In this document: positions 1-8,894 of the stretch, in pieces
Layout: each line of letters begins with the position of its first letter
Numbering within the stretch: the first letter of the stretch is position 1
NCBI RefSeq assembly: GCF_016806835.2
Contig: NZ_CP086114.1
Location: 124,001-188,000, forward strand
Direction of reading: 5' to 3'
Length of the DNA: 64,000 nucleotides
From: Skermanella rosea
GTDB taxonomy: Bacteria > Pseudomonadota > Alphaproteobacteria > Azospirillales > Azospirillaceae
The notes under the pieces: generated by a model
What the model saw: only the letters and a program-made list of their open reading frames with translations
Told to the model about the DNA's origin: nothing
Databases searched by the model: none
Made by a program: the position numbers and the translations under genes

Positions 1-20
1 CCGAGCCGGAAAGCCCCCGC

Positions 21-1274
21 ATGCCGTTCCTCGCGTTCATCGGTGCCAACGCCCGCTGGCTGGCCGGCGGCTTCCTGCTGTTCTTCTGCTCGTCGCCCGG
101 ACAGACCTTCTTCATCTCGCTTTCCGCCGGAAACATCCGGGAGGAGTACGGCCTTTCCCACGGCACCTTCGGCTCGCTCTACATGGCGGCGACGCTGGCC
201 AGCGCGCTCACCCTGACGAGGCTGGGACAGGCGGTGGACCGGTACGGTGCCCGGCAGGTCGTTACGTTCACCCTGCCGATGCTGGCCCTGGCATCCGCCC
301 TGATGGCGCTGTCGCAACATGTCGTCCTGCTGCTCGGGTCCCTGTACCTGCTGCGCCTGTTCGGGCAGGGGATGATGTCGCATACCGCCTTCACCCTGAT
401 GGGGCGGTGGTTTTCGGCCCAGCGCGGCCGGGCGGTTTCCCTGACGACGCTCGGCATGAACACCGGGGAGGCGCTGCTGCCGCTGACCTTCGTGGCGCTG
501 TCCGGCTCGATCGGCTGGCGCAATGCATGGTGGCTCATGGCCTTCGCGCTTGTCGTGCTGGCCCTGCCCGCCGTCACGGCGCTGTTCGCGGTGGAACGCG
601 ATCCCCGGGCATCCGATCCGGTCGCCCGCGCCGCCACGGCGCGCGACTGGACCCGGGCGGAGATGCTGCGGGACCCCCTCTTCCCTCTCGTGATGCTCGC
701 GATGGCGCCGCCGGCCTTCATCGGCAACACCATCTTCTTCCATCAGGTCCATCTCGCGGAACTTCGGGGCTGGCCGCCGGAGGTCTTCGCCTCCTCCTTC
801 ACGCTCTACGCGGCGATGACGATCGTCTTCACGCTAGTGTCGGGACAGCTGGTGGACCGGGTTTCCGGCGTGGCGCTGCTGCCGTTCTACCTGCTCCCGC
901 TCGGGCTTGGCTGCGTCGTGCTCGGCAGCGGCGGGGAGCCCTGGATCTGCTTCGTCTTCATGGCGCTCTACGGCCTGTCCAACGGCTTCTCGTTCACGCT
1001 GTTCGGGTCTCTCTGGCCGGAACTCTACGGCGTGGGATTCCTGGGGTCGATCCGGGCCGTGATCATGGCGATGCTGGTCTTCGCGTCGGCGGCCGGGCCG
1101 GGCCTCGCCGGGCTGCTGATCGACGCCGGCATCGGCTACCCCGGGCAGGTCGTCGCCATGGGAATCTATTGCCTGATGGTCTCGGCCGCGATGGTGCCGG
1201 TGGCAAGCCGCCTGAAGGCCCGGCGTGCCGGGGCCGCATCGGCCGCTGCCGTCGCCGCGCCCGGCGACGGCTGA
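21..1274 (+). CDS. MFS transporter
   Basis: A 417-aa inner-membrane transporter of the major facilitator superfamily; the substrate cannot be told from sequence. Hydrophobic segments run almost throughout (about 12), with the MFS loop motif DRYGAR at residues 73-78 between the second and third segments, and a short central cytoplasmic linker rich in charged residues (about 190-215). The C-terminus is a short Ala-rich tail. ATG at 21 follows GGAAAG at normal spacing. It stands alone, convergent with the VOC gene downstream. The length is normal for the family. It could be an organic anion or drug exporter; the family call is secure, the substrate unknown. Confidence 0.88.
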   Translation: MPFLAFIGANARWLAGGFLLFFCSSPGQTFFISLSAGNIREEYGLSHGTFGSLYMAATLASALTLTRLGQAVDRYGARQVVTFTLPMLALASALMALSQHVVLLLGSLYLLRLFGQGMMSHTAFTLMGRWFSAQRGRAVSLTTLGMNTGEALLPLTFVALSGSIGWRNAWWLMAFALVVLALPAVTALFAVERDPRASDPVARAATARDWTRAEMLRDPLFPLVMLAMAPPAFIGNTIFFHQVHLAELRGWPPEVFASSFTLYAAMTIVFTLVSGQLVDRVSGVALLPFYLLPLGLGCVVLGSGGEPWICFVFMALYGLSNGFSFTLFGSLWPELYGVGFLGSIRAVIMAMLVFASAAGPGLAGLLIDAGIGYPGQVVAMGIYCLMVSAAMVPVASRLKARRAGAASAAAVAAPGDG

Positions 1275-1290
1275 CAGGGTGTGATTGCGC

Positions 1291-1716
1291 CTACCTGGCG
1301 AAAAGCTGCCCCATGTCGGCGAATGCCTTGAACTCCAGGGCGTTGCCGGACGGATCGTAGAAGAACATGGTCGCCTGCTCGCCGGGCTGGCCCTTGAAGC
1401 GGATGGTCGGCTCGATCACGAAACGGATCCCGGCATTCCGCACCCGGTCGGCCAGCGCGTGGAAGTCCGCCATCGACAGCACGACGCCGAAATGCGGGAC
1501 GGGCACATCATGTCCGTCGACCGGGTTGGTGTGGGCGTCCGCGCGGGAAACGCCGGGGTTCAGGTGGGCGACGATCTGGTGGCCGAACAGGTCGTAGTCG
1601 ATCCAGTGGTCGGAACTGCGTCCCTCGGGGCAGCCCAGTATCTCCCCGTAGAAACGCCGTGCCTCGCCCAGGTCGTGGACGGGAAAGGCGAGATGGAATG
1701 GCGTGATGCTGTTCAT
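1291..1716 (-). CDS. VOC (glyoxalase/bleomycin resistance) family protein
   Basis: A 141-aa protein of the vicinal oxygen chelate fold, with two paired beta-alpha-beta-beta-beta modules. Candidate metal ligands are His8, His75 and Glu128, the usual positions in this family, so a metal-dependent lyase, isomerase or dioxygenase is likely. The DPSGNALEF motif near the C-terminus is typical of VOC proteins. The start chosen is the ATG at 1716, preceded by GGAG at 5 nt; an in-frame extension to 1764 has no ribosome site. It is monocistronic and convergent with the MFS gene. The substrate is not predictable. Confidence 0.85.
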   Translation of the reverse strand: MNSITPFHLAFPVHDLGEARRFYGEILGCPEGRSSDHWIDYDLFGHQIVAHLNPGVSRADAHTNPVDGHDVPVPHFGVVLSMADFHALADRVRNAGIRFVIEPTIRFKGQPGEQATMFFYDPSGNALEFKAFADMGQLFAR

Positions 1717-1858
1717 TGGATCTCCGATGGGAAGGACGGATGGCCGGCTGGGCGGCCCGGCCATGCCCGGACGGCGCCACTGCGGGTCCGGGCGCGCGCA
1801 TCATAGCGCAGCGGCCGTCCCGCGCCAGCGTCGGCGGCATGGCGGGCGCGCGTGCCGG

Positions 1859-2698
1859 CTAGCGGTCCGCCTGCTCGTCGGAACCGCCACCCCCAGGTCC
1901 GGTGGTTTCGACCGGCTCTTCCCGGGCGAGGCTCGGGTTCACGTTGTCGCGGCGGTCCTGCTCCAGCCTGCCGTCGGTGGCGTCCTGCAGGTCGGCCTGG
2001 CTCACCATGCCCGCCTCGCCCTGCTGCAGGTAGCGGCTGGGAGGGGCCGGGTTGGCCGCGGCGGTGTCCGCCGTGTTCGGGCGCTCGGGGGTATCGGGCT
2101 GTTCGGGCATGGCGGAAGTCCTTCTGGGTTCCTGGGGAAAGATGCAGGAAACAACAGGCGGGCGGCGTTCCAGTCGCGCGCAGTCTGTCACCGGGATTTC
2201 CCGTGGCAGGGCGGAAGGACCCGGCCGGATGATCAGGAGTTGGTCGAATTCTGTCGGTGAAGGCGGAACCCAATGGGATCGCATGTGCCGGACGAGCCAC
2301 GGAGCGACCTGCTTTCCGCCGGCTTCCCCGCGGGCGAGCAGCCGATCGACCAGCTGCGGCTCGGGAATGTCGAAGATCACCCCGATCCGTTCCCAACCCC
2401 GGGGCACGCGGCCGAGGATCCGCCGGCGCGCCTTGGCCGTGAGGTTGGTGTTGTCGACCACGACATCGTGGTCGAGCGTGAAGGCCTCATTGAGGCGGCG
2501 GCGGAATTCCTTGTCGATGGCCCTGGAGAAGGTGCGCCATGACTCGGCATAGGTGATTCCGTGGGCGGCGGCCATTTCCTCGACGATGTCGTCGCGGCCG
2601 ACCGCATGGGCGGAGCCGGTGTGCTCCGCCAGGAAACGCCGGCGCCATGTCGTCTTGCCGCTTCCGGGAAGCCCCATCAGGACATGGACGCCGGGCAT
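1859..2698 (-). CDS. P-loop kinase (AAA_33/Zeta-like) with disordered C-terminal extension
   Basis: A 279-aa protein. Residues 1-170 look like a small ATP-binding kinase: Walker A GLPGSGKTTW at 9-18, a VVVDNTNLT segment near 90-98 typical of polynucleotide or small-molecule kinases of the AAA_33 group, and a LID-like basic region. From about residue 197 the protein becomes Pro/Asp/Gln-rich and apparently disordered, starting with Met-Pro-Glu-Gln. An AGAAGGA sequence sits 8 nt before this internal ATG (2110), so an 83-aa product may also be made separately. It lies 11 bp after the stress-domain gene in the same direction, probably one operon. The substrate is unknown. Confidence 0.7.
   Translation of the reverse strand: MPGVHVLMGLPGSGKTTWRRRFLAEHTGSAHAVGRDDIVEEMAAAHGITYAESWRTFSRAIDKEFRRRLNEAFTLDHDVVVDNTNLTAKARRRILGRVPRGWERIGVIFDIPEPQLVDRLLARGEAGGKQVAPWLVRHMRSHWVPPSPTEFDQLLIIRPGPSALPREIPVTDCARLERRPPVVSCIFPQEPRRTSAMPEQPDTPERPNTADTAAANPAPPSRYLQQGEAGMVSQADLQDATDGRLEQDRRDNVNPSLAREEPVETTGPGGGGSDEQADR
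2108..2125 (-). promoter_or_regulatory. Internal ribosome binding site and ATG inside kinase gene
   Basis: On the minus strand AGAAGGA (2119-2125) lies 8 nt before an ATG at 2110-2108. This ATG is in frame with the kinase and begins exactly where the protein turns hydrophilic and disordered. It could yield an 83-aa protein in addition to the fused 279-aa form, or reflect an old gene fusion that lost a stop codon. Confidence 0.4.
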
Positions 2699-2709
2699 CC
2701 GGGCTGGGG

Positions 2710-3078
2710 TCAGCCCGTCGGCTGCGACGTGCGAACGGGATTGTGCCTGCCGTAGATGTCCCGGACCTCTTGCGCCCTGCTGCCGTCGACCTGACCGATC
2801 AGCAGCACGCTCCCCTGCCCGACGGCCTTCATGTAGTCTTGCGCCTCCTGTTCCGGGATGCCGACCCGGGTAAGGACCGCCGCTTCCGACGTGGCGCCGT
2901 CATACTGCGACTTCGAGCTGTTGAAGGGATTGGTTCCAGCCGATTCGTTGCCCCACCCCTCGGTGGTGTCGCCGATCACCCAGAACTCGTTCTTGAAGCC
3001 GACTTCGTACAGCTCCTTCAGAACCTGGCGTGACGAGTCGGTATCCTTAAACAGGGCAACAATGGTCTCGATGCTCAC
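2710..3078 (-). CDS. General stress protein 17M-like (YflT-type) domain protein
   Basis: A 122-aa soluble protein with the fold pattern of the YflT/general stress protein 17M domain: an N-terminal beta strand (ETIVALF), a helix with a GF turn near residue 28, and a C-terminal helix plus strand containing AVGQGSVLLIGQVDG. The role in stress is inferred from the family; biochemistry is unknown. The GTG at 3078 is preferred because GAGGGAG lies 6 nt upstream, whereas the ATG at 3084 abuts it. It is the first gene of a probable two-gene operon with the P-loop kinase. Confidence 0.65.
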   Translation of the reverse strand: MSIETIVALFKDTDSSRQVLKELYEVGFKNEFWVIGDTTEGWGNESAGTNPFNSSKSQYDGATSEAAVLTRVGIPEQEAQDYMKAVGQGSVLLIGQVDGSRAQEVRDIYGRHNPVRTSQPTG

Positions 3079-3183
3079 GATCATCTCCCTCGGGGGACGG
3101 AAAAGCGCGCCGGGACGGCGCGCGGAAGTGGAATCCCAACAGAGGGCCGACGATCATGGTTCCCGGACCGCGGACGGGCGCTT

Positions 3184-4395
3184 TCAGCCCGCCCCGACCA
3201 TTGGAGAGACCGAGGCGACCGCCGGATGGAGCGACAGGGGCGAGACGTCCACCACCGCCCGCTCCCCCGATCCGACCGGCCTGGAAGCATTGACCATCAC
3301 CTCGATCACCAGCGGGTTGGCCGGCCCGGGCTCGATGTCCAGCTCCAGGTCGAGCGGCCGGCCCGGAGCGACGGTGAACCGCCTGGACCTGACGACCGTC
3401 CGGCGCTCGTTCCATGTCCTGACGGTCAGCTCGACCGGCAGGGAATCGGCGACCGGGCATCTGATCGAGCCGCTCAGATGGTGCGATCCGGAGATCCGGA
3501 GACCGGCCCAGCGCAGTACCGCGGAGATCCGATCCGGATCGGGACCGTGCAGGCGGAAGACGTCCCCGACGCTCCGGCACCACCTGCCGCCGTTCAGGAG
3601 CGCCGACTTCCCGGCCTGCGGTGGCTCGGGGAGCGGGGCCTCCGTACCGTCGGGCCTGACCTTGGGAAACTCGAGGTGGATCGCGGCCCCGGCGCTGGGA
3701 ACGTCGAAGGACGCCAGACGGTCCGACCATTGCGGGCACGGGAAAAGTTCCAGCGCGCCGGCGAGGATGGACGTCCAGGCCGGCATGTCGACGTCGTCGG
3801 CGCGCTCGTAGGGCGCGAAGCGGGGAACGAAGCCCCTCAGCAACCCGGGACGAACCCAGCCGACCGTCCCGACCGCCGGGGCCTCATCCGTCGAGCGGAC
3901 TTCCAGCAGGGCGAACTCCGCGTCCCCCGACAGCCTGCGCAGCTGCTCATGTATGCCGTCGACCGTGGCCGGATCGATGCCGCCGTTCGACTTGACCACG
4001 AACAGGACGCCGCCCAGCCGGGACCGGGCAATGAATTTGGATACCAGGTACCGGATCTTCCGCATCTCCTTCAGGTGGATCCTGCGGCGGGTCTCCTCGT
4101 CGTCGCGGAAGGCGAGGCTTCCCCCGACGGGCTCCGACTTGAGCTCGGTATGCCAACCGATGCCGTACCGGCTGTCCATCACCATGGCCGGCCGCAGCGG
4201 GCTGAGATTGTCGAACTCGTACATGCCGGCGAAATCGGCCCGCAGCTTCGCCAGCAGCTGGTCCGGCTTCATGGATGCCCAGCGGAACACGCTGCCGGCC
4301 TTGCAGCCGAGGTTGCCCAGGAAGAAACCGAGTTCGCAGTTGTCTCCGAGGCTTTCGATCCTCAGGAGTTGGTCCGGGCTGAAAGGGCTGGTCAA
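3184..4395 (-). CDS. DUF1796-like putative papain-like cysteine peptidase
   Basis: A 403-aa protein. The N-terminus carries SLGDNCELGFFLG (about residues 15-27), the Ser-Leu-Gly-x-Asn-Cys signature of DUF1796-type putative papain-like cysteine peptidases, which often sit near glycosyltransferase genes. Residues about 1-210 form this domain; the remainder (about 215-403) reads as a beta-rich module of unknown role. There is no signal peptide. The start is TTG at 4395 with TGGAG 8 nt upstream. It is divergent from the lipoprotein gene and about 1.8 kb from the glycan operon, which supports a role in surface glycan metabolism by context only. Catalytic activity is not demonstrated. Confidence 0.55.
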   Translation of the reverse strand: MTSPFSPDQLLRIESLGDNCELGFFLGNLGCKAGSVFRWASMKPDQLLAKLRADFAGMYEFDNLSPLRPAMVMDSRYGIGWHTELKSEPVGGSLAFRDDEETRRRIHLKEMRKIRYLVSKFIARSRLGGVLFVVKSNGGIDPATVDGIHEQLRRLSGDAEFALLEVRSTDEAPAVGTVGWVRPGLLRGFVPRFAPYERADDVDMPAWTSILAGALELFPCPQWSDRLASFDVPSAGAAIHLEFPKVRPDGTEAPLPEPPQAGKSALLNGGRWCRSVGDVFRLHGPDPDRISAVLRWAGLRISGSHHLSGSIRCPVADSLPVELTVRTWNERRTVVRSRRFTVAPGRPLDLELDIEPGPANPLVIEVMVNASRPVGSGERAVVDVSPLSLHPAVASVSPMVGAG

Positions 4396-4559
4396 GCTTG
4401 GTCTCCAGGCTCAGGTCGGGGGCGCGGAAACGATGATGGCCAGGCATCGTTTAAACATTTCTGAATTTCCGCTCCGGAGAAACTCCCGCTCCGCAGGGGC
4501 GCGCGGAGCCCACCCCGCCGATCGGCGGCTGCCCGATCGGTCACGGAACCGACGGCCGG

Positions 4560-4587
4560 CTCACGGGTTGCAGCAGGCACCCGTGAG
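4560..4587 (+). promoter_or_regulatory. Stem-loop in the lipoprotein leader
   Basis: CTCACGGGT (4560-4568) pairs perfectly with ACCCGTGAG (4579-4587) across a 10-nt loop, ending 28 nt before the lipoprotein start codon. A second perfect palindrome, CCGCCGATCGGCGG, lies at 4515-4528. Both may be structured 5' leader elements or protein binding sites; no function is known. Confidence 0.3.
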
Positions 4588-4615
4588 GGCATCGTCGGGC
4601 GGAAAGGAGGGACCC

Positions 4616-5161
4616 ATGCGACATCGCACCGCGACGATCCTGAGTGCAGCGACGCTTCTCCTCGCGGCCTGCACCATGCCGGCGGAGCGTACCGCCATGA
4701 CGGTCCCCTACTCCCCGACGCTCGCCGAGCCCGAGGACAGGAGCCTGGTCAACAGCATCGCCGTCGCAGCCATCGAGGGCGGGCGGGAAACCAGGCCGCT
4801 ATCGACCTCCCAGGTCAGCAACGAGGATTTCCAGGGCGCGCTGACCGACAGCCTGCGCGAGCATGGACTGCTGGCCGAGGGAACGGCGCCCAGCTACATC
4901 CTCTCCGCCCGGCTGATCGATCTCCGGCAACCCGTCCTCGGCCTGAGCATGACCGTCCGCGCCGGCGTCGAATACGAGTTGGTCGATTCCGTCAACGGCC
5001 GGCCGACCCTGACCCGGACGGTCGAGACCAGCCACACCACGGCCTTCAGGGAGGCCTTCGGGGCGGACGACCGGACCCGGCTCGCCACCGAGGGTGCCAT
5101 CCGCGAGAATATCCGGCAATTCCTGGCTTGGCTGATCCGCAAGCCGGCGCCGATGACCTGA
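4616..5161 (+). CDS. Small lipoprotein
   Basis: A 181-aa predicted lipoprotein. The N-terminus has basic residues, a hydrophobic stretch and a lipobox ending LLLAAC at about residue 19, so signal peptidase II cleavage and lipid attachment are expected. The mature part has an alpha/beta pattern (strand, Ser/Asp-rich loop, two helices) reminiscent of LptE- or CsgG-like envelope lipoproteins, but no family is recognised with confidence. The ATG at 4616 follows GGAAAGGAGGGACCC, a strong ribosome site. It is convergent with the next gene; its stop codon lies in the first unit of a 14-bp tandem repeat. Confidence 0.7.
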   Translation: MRHRTATILSAATLLLAACTMPAERTAMTVPYSPTLAEPEDRSLVNSIAVAAIEGGRETRPLSTSQVSNEDFQGALTDSLREHGLLAEGTAPSYILSARLIDLRQPVLGLSMTVRAGVEYELVDSVNGRPTLTRTVETSHTTAFREAFGADDRTRLATEGAIRENIRQFLAWLIRKPAPMT

Positions 5162-5196
5162 CCAGGGGGACCTGACCAGGGGGACCTGACTAGGGA
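5155..5196. repeat. Three tandem copies of a 14-bp unit between convergent genes
   Basis: GACCTGACCAGGGG occurs at 5155-5168 and 5169-5182, with a third, slightly altered copy at 5183-5196. The first copy contains the lipoprotein stop codon and the third contains the stop codon of the convergent gene at 5190. It looks like local slippage that extended the ends of both genes. Confidence 0.75.
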
Positions 5197-6020
5197 TGGC
5201 CTGACCGGAGCCCGGCCGGCAGCGGAAGCCCGACGCGGGCATACAGTTGCGGACGATGGCGCTCCCAGTTCTCGACGACGCACTCCCGCGCCGGCCTGTC
5301 GTACCAGTTCCACGGCAGGTTCCGGGTGTTCAAGCCGACGAAGTGCGCGCCGACTTGGCCCAGTTCCGGTGTCTGCGGCCAGAACGGTGAGCAGATCGTC
5401 ACATCGGCGGTCGAGACCACATGGGCCGGCCGGCCCAGGTCCAGCGCCACCACTTGCAGCCCCTGCTCGTCCAGTTCCGAACGCAGCGGCACCGGATGCC
5501 TTTCCAGAACGGCCAGCAGGGCCTTTGCCAGATCGTGGCCGGGCGGCAGGCCGCGGATGCCGGTGTTGCGCGGCTCCGGCCTGGTCAGGTCGGCGAAGGT
5601 GCCGTGAGCGAGCGTCACGTCGGCGGCTATCAGGCACCGCGGTTCCGCCTCGGACAGCCAGGCGTGCATCGCTTCCGGCAGGTCCCACATAATGCAGTCA
5701 TTGTCCAGCGACAGTTCGAACCTGTCGGGAAACGCGCGGAGCGGCGCCAGCTTCCACGCCACCCCTTCGGCCATGGCACCGTCTAGATGCGCTTCCAGGA
5801 ATCCAGGCAGGCCGCCGGCGGGACGCCAGGCGACCCCGTCCGGCAGATCGCCGGTTCGGGACCGCGCCTCGTCGATGCCCATGCTGTTGACATAGACGAC
5901 GTAGGCGCCCCGCTCTCCGAAGATGCGCCATGCTCCCCAGATCGACAGGCGCAGGGCCTCGAAGCCGAGCGGGTCGACATCGCCGATCGTCCAGCGGACT
6001 CCGGTGGGCGGAAGGGACAT
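5190..6020 (-). CDS. Hypothetical protein, nucleotide-sugar transferase-like
   Basis: A 276-aa soluble protein of no securely recognised family. It begins with strand-forming segments and contains LDNDCIMWD near residues 104-112, which resembles the DxD region of GT-A glycosyltransferases. Further motifs include a Trp/Asn-rich segment near the C-terminus (NLPWNWYDRP). Together with its position just upstream of the glycan operon this suggests a sugar transferase, but that is inference. The start at 6020 is supported by GAGGA 8 nt upstream. Nothing indicates secretion or membrane anchoring. It is transcribed away from the glycan operon. Confidence 0.6.
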   Translation of the reverse strand: MSLPPTGVRWTIGDVDPLGFEALRLSIWGAWRIFGERGAYVVYVNSMGIDEARSRTGDLPDGVAWRPAGGLPGFLEAHLDGAMAEGVAWKLAPLRAFPDRFELSLDNDCIMWDLPEAMHAWLSEAEPRCLIAADVTLAHGTFADLTRPEPRNTGIRGLPPGHDLAKALLAVLERHPVPLRSELDEQGLQVVALDLGRPAHVVSTADVTICSPFWPQTPELGQVGAHFVGLNTRNLPWNWYDRPARECVVENWERHRPQLYARVGLPLPAGLRSGHP

Positions 6021-6227
6021 AAATTTTCCTCGCGATGGCTCCGGCCGGGCGGACCGTCGCCCGGCTTCGGCAACAGCGAAGCAGGCGTCCGGTTCCTGAG
6101 TCTCTGGAACTCCGGACGTTTCAACCGGTTGAACCCTGAAGGTTCCTTTCGGAGCCGGCTGCTGCCTGATGGCGGTCGTCCCACATCCTGAGCATCAGCG
6201 AGACCATCCCGGAATGAGCGGAAACGC

Positions 6228-7352
6228 ATGAAAATCGTCGTCTTCGGGCTTTCGATCAGCTCCACCTGGGGCAACGGCCATGCCACCCTGTGGCGTGGAT
6301 TGTGCCGGGCGCTGGCCCGCCGCGGTCACCGCGTCGTGTTCTTCGAGCATGACGTTCCCTACTACGCCGGAAACCGCGACCTGTTCGAAATCCCCGGCGG
6401 CGAACTGGTCCTCTACCAGGATTGGGCCGATGCCATCCCCGCGGCCGAGCGTCATCTCGCCGATGCCGACGCCGGCATGGTCACCTCCTATTGCCCCCAC
6501 GGCATCGAGGCGACGGAGTTGGTGCTGGGATCGCCCGCCGCCTGCAAGGCGTTCTACGATCTCGACACGCCGGTCACGCTGGCGCGGTTGAGCGCGGGGG
6601 AAACCACCACCTATATCGGACCGCGCGGGCTCGGCGATTTCGACCTGGTGCTCAGTTACACCGGCGGGCCGGCGCTCGACGCGTTGCGCGACCTGCTGGG
6701 GGCCCGGCGCGTGGCGCCGCTCTACGGCAGCGTCGATCCGGAAGTTCACCGGCCGGTCGATCCGGCCTCGCATTACCATGCGGACCTGTCCTATCTCGGC
6801 ACCTATGCGGAAGACCGCCAGGCGGCGCTGGAAGCCCTGCTGGTCGATCCCGCGCGGCGCATGCCGGACCGCAGGTTCCTGATCGGCGGCGCGCTCTATC
6901 CCGAGGCGTTCCCCTGGAGCGACAACATCTTCTTCGTCCGCCACCTGCCCGCCGCCGAGCATCCGGCCTTCTTCAGCTCGTCGCGGCTGACGCTCAACGT
7001 GACCCGGCAGGCCATGGCGCAGATGGGTTTCTGCCCGTCCGGGCGCCTGTTCGAGGCGGCGGCCTGCGGCGTGCCGATCCTGAGCGACACGTGGGACGGT
7101 CTGGACCATTTCTTCGAGCCGGGCAGCGAGATCCTGATCGCGTCCGATACGGCGGGTGCCGTCGAGGCGATCGGCCGGAGCGATGCCGACCTCCGGCGCA
7201 TCGCCGACCGGGCGCGGGAGCGTACCCTGGCCGAGCATACCGCCGACCGCCGGGCCGCCGAACTGGAAGTCGAGCTGGAAGCCGCCGTGAACGCCGGAGC
7301 TTGGGCCGCCTCCGGGGCCGAAACGGCGCTGCCGGCGGAACTGGAGGGCTGA
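6228..7352 (+). CDS. CgeB-type glycosyltransferase
   Basis: A 374-aa cytoplasmic glycosyltransferase of the GT-B type, resembling the CgeB/spore maturation family. The N-terminal Rossmann half starts KIVVFGLSISSTWGNGH and a long acceptor domain follows. The C-terminal donor half contains FEAAACGVPILSDTWDGLDHFF (about 279-300), which matches the nucleotide-sugar binding region of family 1-like transferases. It is the first gene of a six-gene operon (6228-11418), with the nucleotidyltransferase starting 3 bp later. The likely role is transfer of a sugar during surface or secreted glycan assembly. Donor and acceptor are unknown. Confidence 0.82.
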   Translation: MKIVVFGLSISSTWGNGHATLWRGLCRALARRGHRVVFFEHDVPYYAGNRDLFEIPGGELVLYQDWADAIPAAERHLADADAGMVTSYCPHGIEATELVLGSPAACKAFYDLDTPVTLARLSAGETTTYIGPRGLGDFDLVLSYTGGPALDALRDLLGARRVAPLYGSVDPEVHRPVDPASHYHADLSYLGTYAEDRQAALEALLVDPARRMPDRRFLIGGALYPEAFPWSDNIFFVRHLPAAEHPAFFSSSRLTLNVTRQAMAQMGFCPSGRLFEAAACGVPILSDTWDGLDHFFEPGSEILIASDTAGAVEAIGRSDADLRRIADRARERTLAEHTADRRAAELEVELEAAVNAGAWAASGAETALPAELEG

Positions 7353-7355
7353 ACC

Positions 7356-8081
7356 ATGTGGGGCATCATTCCCGCCGCCGGCAGCGGTACCCGCATCCAA
7401 CCGCTGGCCTTCTCCAAGGAACTGCTGCCGGTCGGCAGCCGGTTCGACGAGGGGGTGGAGCGCCCGCGGGCGGTCAGCGAGTACCTGGTCGAGCGGATGG
7501 TGCGCGGCGGGGCGGACAAGATCGCCTTCGTGATCGCGCCGGGCAAATGCGACATCCTGCAATACTACGGCGACCGGTTCGGCGACGCCGCCATGACCTA
7601 TGTGGTCCAGCCCCGTCCCGGCGGGTTGTGCGACGCCGTGTTCCGGGCGGTTCCCTTCGTCCACCCCTCGGAACCGGTGATCGTCGGGCTGCCCGACACG
7701 GTCTGGTTCCCCGAGGATGCCCTGAAAGCCCTGCCGGACGACCGGCTGTCCTTCCTGCTGTTCCCGGTCGAGCGGCCGGAGTTCTTCGATGCCGTCATCA
7801 CCGACGGGAAGGATCGGGTGCTGGAGATCCAGGTCAAGCGACCCAATGCGGAGTCCCCCTGGATCTGGGGCGCCTTCAAGATGCCCGGCACGGTCCTGCG
7901 CGACCTCCACGCGCTGTGGTGCGCGCGGGGTCGGAGCGACGAGTATATCGGGACCCTGGTCAATGCCTGGCTCGCCCAGGGCGGCGAGGCGGTCGGCGTC
8001 CGCGCCGGCCGGTCCTATGTGGATGTCGGGACGATCCACGGCTACCGGGAGGCCATCGGCCTCCTGCGCGGACAGGGATAA
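7356..8081 (+). CDS. Sugar-phosphate nucleotidyltransferase
   Basis: A 241-aa enzyme of the NTP-transferase family that makes an NDP-sugar from a sugar 1-phosphate. The signature GSGTR at 9-13 and KELLPVG at 21-27 form the nucleotide-binding loop, and LPDT replaces the more usual GDN near residue 110 as the metal-binding segment. It is somewhat shorter than RmlA (about 290 aa), so it lacks the C-terminal regulatory extension. It follows the glycosyltransferase by 3 bp with GGAGG before the ATG, and precedes PIG-L. It probably supplies the activated sugar used by this operon; the base and sugar are not predictable. Confidence 0.85.
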   Translation: MWGIIPAAGSGTRIQPLAFSKELLPVGSRFDEGVERPRAVSEYLVERMVRGGADKIAFVIAPGKCDILQYYGDRFGDAAMTYVVQPRPGGLCDAVFRAVPFVHPSEPVIVGLPDTVWFPEDALKALPDDRLSFLLFPVERPEFFDAVITDGKDRVLEIQVKRPNAESPWIWGAFKMPGTVLRDLHALWCARGRSDEYIGTLVNAWLAQGGEAVGVRAGRSYVDVGTIHGYREAIGLLRGQG

Positions 8082-8090
8082 GGGGCTTGC

Positions 8091-8894
8091 ATGTTCCCGG
8101 ATGACGCCGTCGCCGTGGTCGTCGCCCATCCCGATGACGAGGTGATCGGAATCGGGGGCCATCTGGGCCTGCTCCCGTCGGTCCGGCTGATCCACGTCAC
8201 CGACGGCGCGCCGCACGACATGTCGGACGCCCACCGCCACGGCTTCCAGACCCGCGAAGCCTATGCCGGGGCGCGGCGCCGGGAGCTGGAACGTGCCATG
8301 GCCCTGGCGGGCGTCACGCCCGACCGGATGCAATGCTTCGGCCTGGCCGATCAGGAGGCCTCGCTGCATCTCGCCGCGACGGCGCGGCGGCTCGCCGGCT
8401 GGTTCTCGGAGCACAGGATCCAGCTGGTTTTGACCCACCCCTACGAGGGCGGACACCCCGACCACGACGCCACCGCCTTCGCGGTTCATGCCGCAGCCCG
8501 CCTGCTGCTGCCGCGCCGCGAGGGGGAAGAGATCCGTATCCTGGAGATGGGTTCGTACCATGCCGGGCCGGACGGGGAACTGGTGACCCAGAGATTCCTC
8601 CCGCTCCCCTCCCCCGCCGACGGCACCGGCGAAGAGATGGTCCTGCCCCTGTCCGAAGCGCAACAGTCACTGAAGCGGCGCATGCTGGACTGCCATGCCA
8701 CCCAGGCGGCGGTGCTGGCGCCTTTCACGGTCGATGTCGAGCGGTTCCGTCCGGCCCCGCGATACGACTTCACGGCCCCTCCCCACCCCGGCACCCTTTG
8801 GTACGACAGGTTCGACTGGGGCATGCGGGGTGAGCGCTGGAGGGAGCTGGCGGCGCAGGCCCTGGACGAACTCGGGATGAACGCATGCCGCTGA
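8091..8894 (+). CDS. PIG-L family deacetylase
   Basis: A 267-aa Zn-dependent N-deacetylase-like protein. AHPDDE at residues 12-17 and HPDHD at 122-126 give the His-Asp-His zinc site and the catalytic Asp of the LmbE/PIG-L family, which removes acetyl groups from N-acetylated sugars. The C-terminal part (about 200-267) is typical of bacterial members. There is no membrane segment, so it acts in the cytoplasm. It starts 9 bp after the nucleotidyltransferase and overlaps the next glycosyltransferase by 10 bp, implying translational coupling. The substrate is probably an N-acetylhexosaminyl intermediate of the same pathway. Confidence 0.87.
   Translation: MFPDDAVAVVVAHPDDEVIGIGGHLGLLPSVRLIHVTDGAPHDMSDAHRHGFQTREAYAGARRRELERAMALAGVTPDRMQCFGLADQEASLHLAATARRLAGWFSEHRIQLVLTHPYEGGHPDHDATAFAVHAAARLLLPRREGEEIRILEMGSYHAGPDGELVTQRFLPLPSPADGTGEEMVLPLSEAQQSLKRRMLDCHATQAAVLAPFTVDVERFRPAPRYDFTAPPHPGTLWYDRFDWGMRGERWRELAAQALDELGMNACR

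Noticed and set aside
6195-8663. Very long open frame on the minus strand (822 codons)
   Set aside because: It is entirely antisense to the glycosyltransferase, nucleotidyltransferase and PIG-L genes, whose motifs are intact. GC-rich DNA gives long spurious frames. The Gln/Arg/Pro-rich translation has no fold-like pattern.
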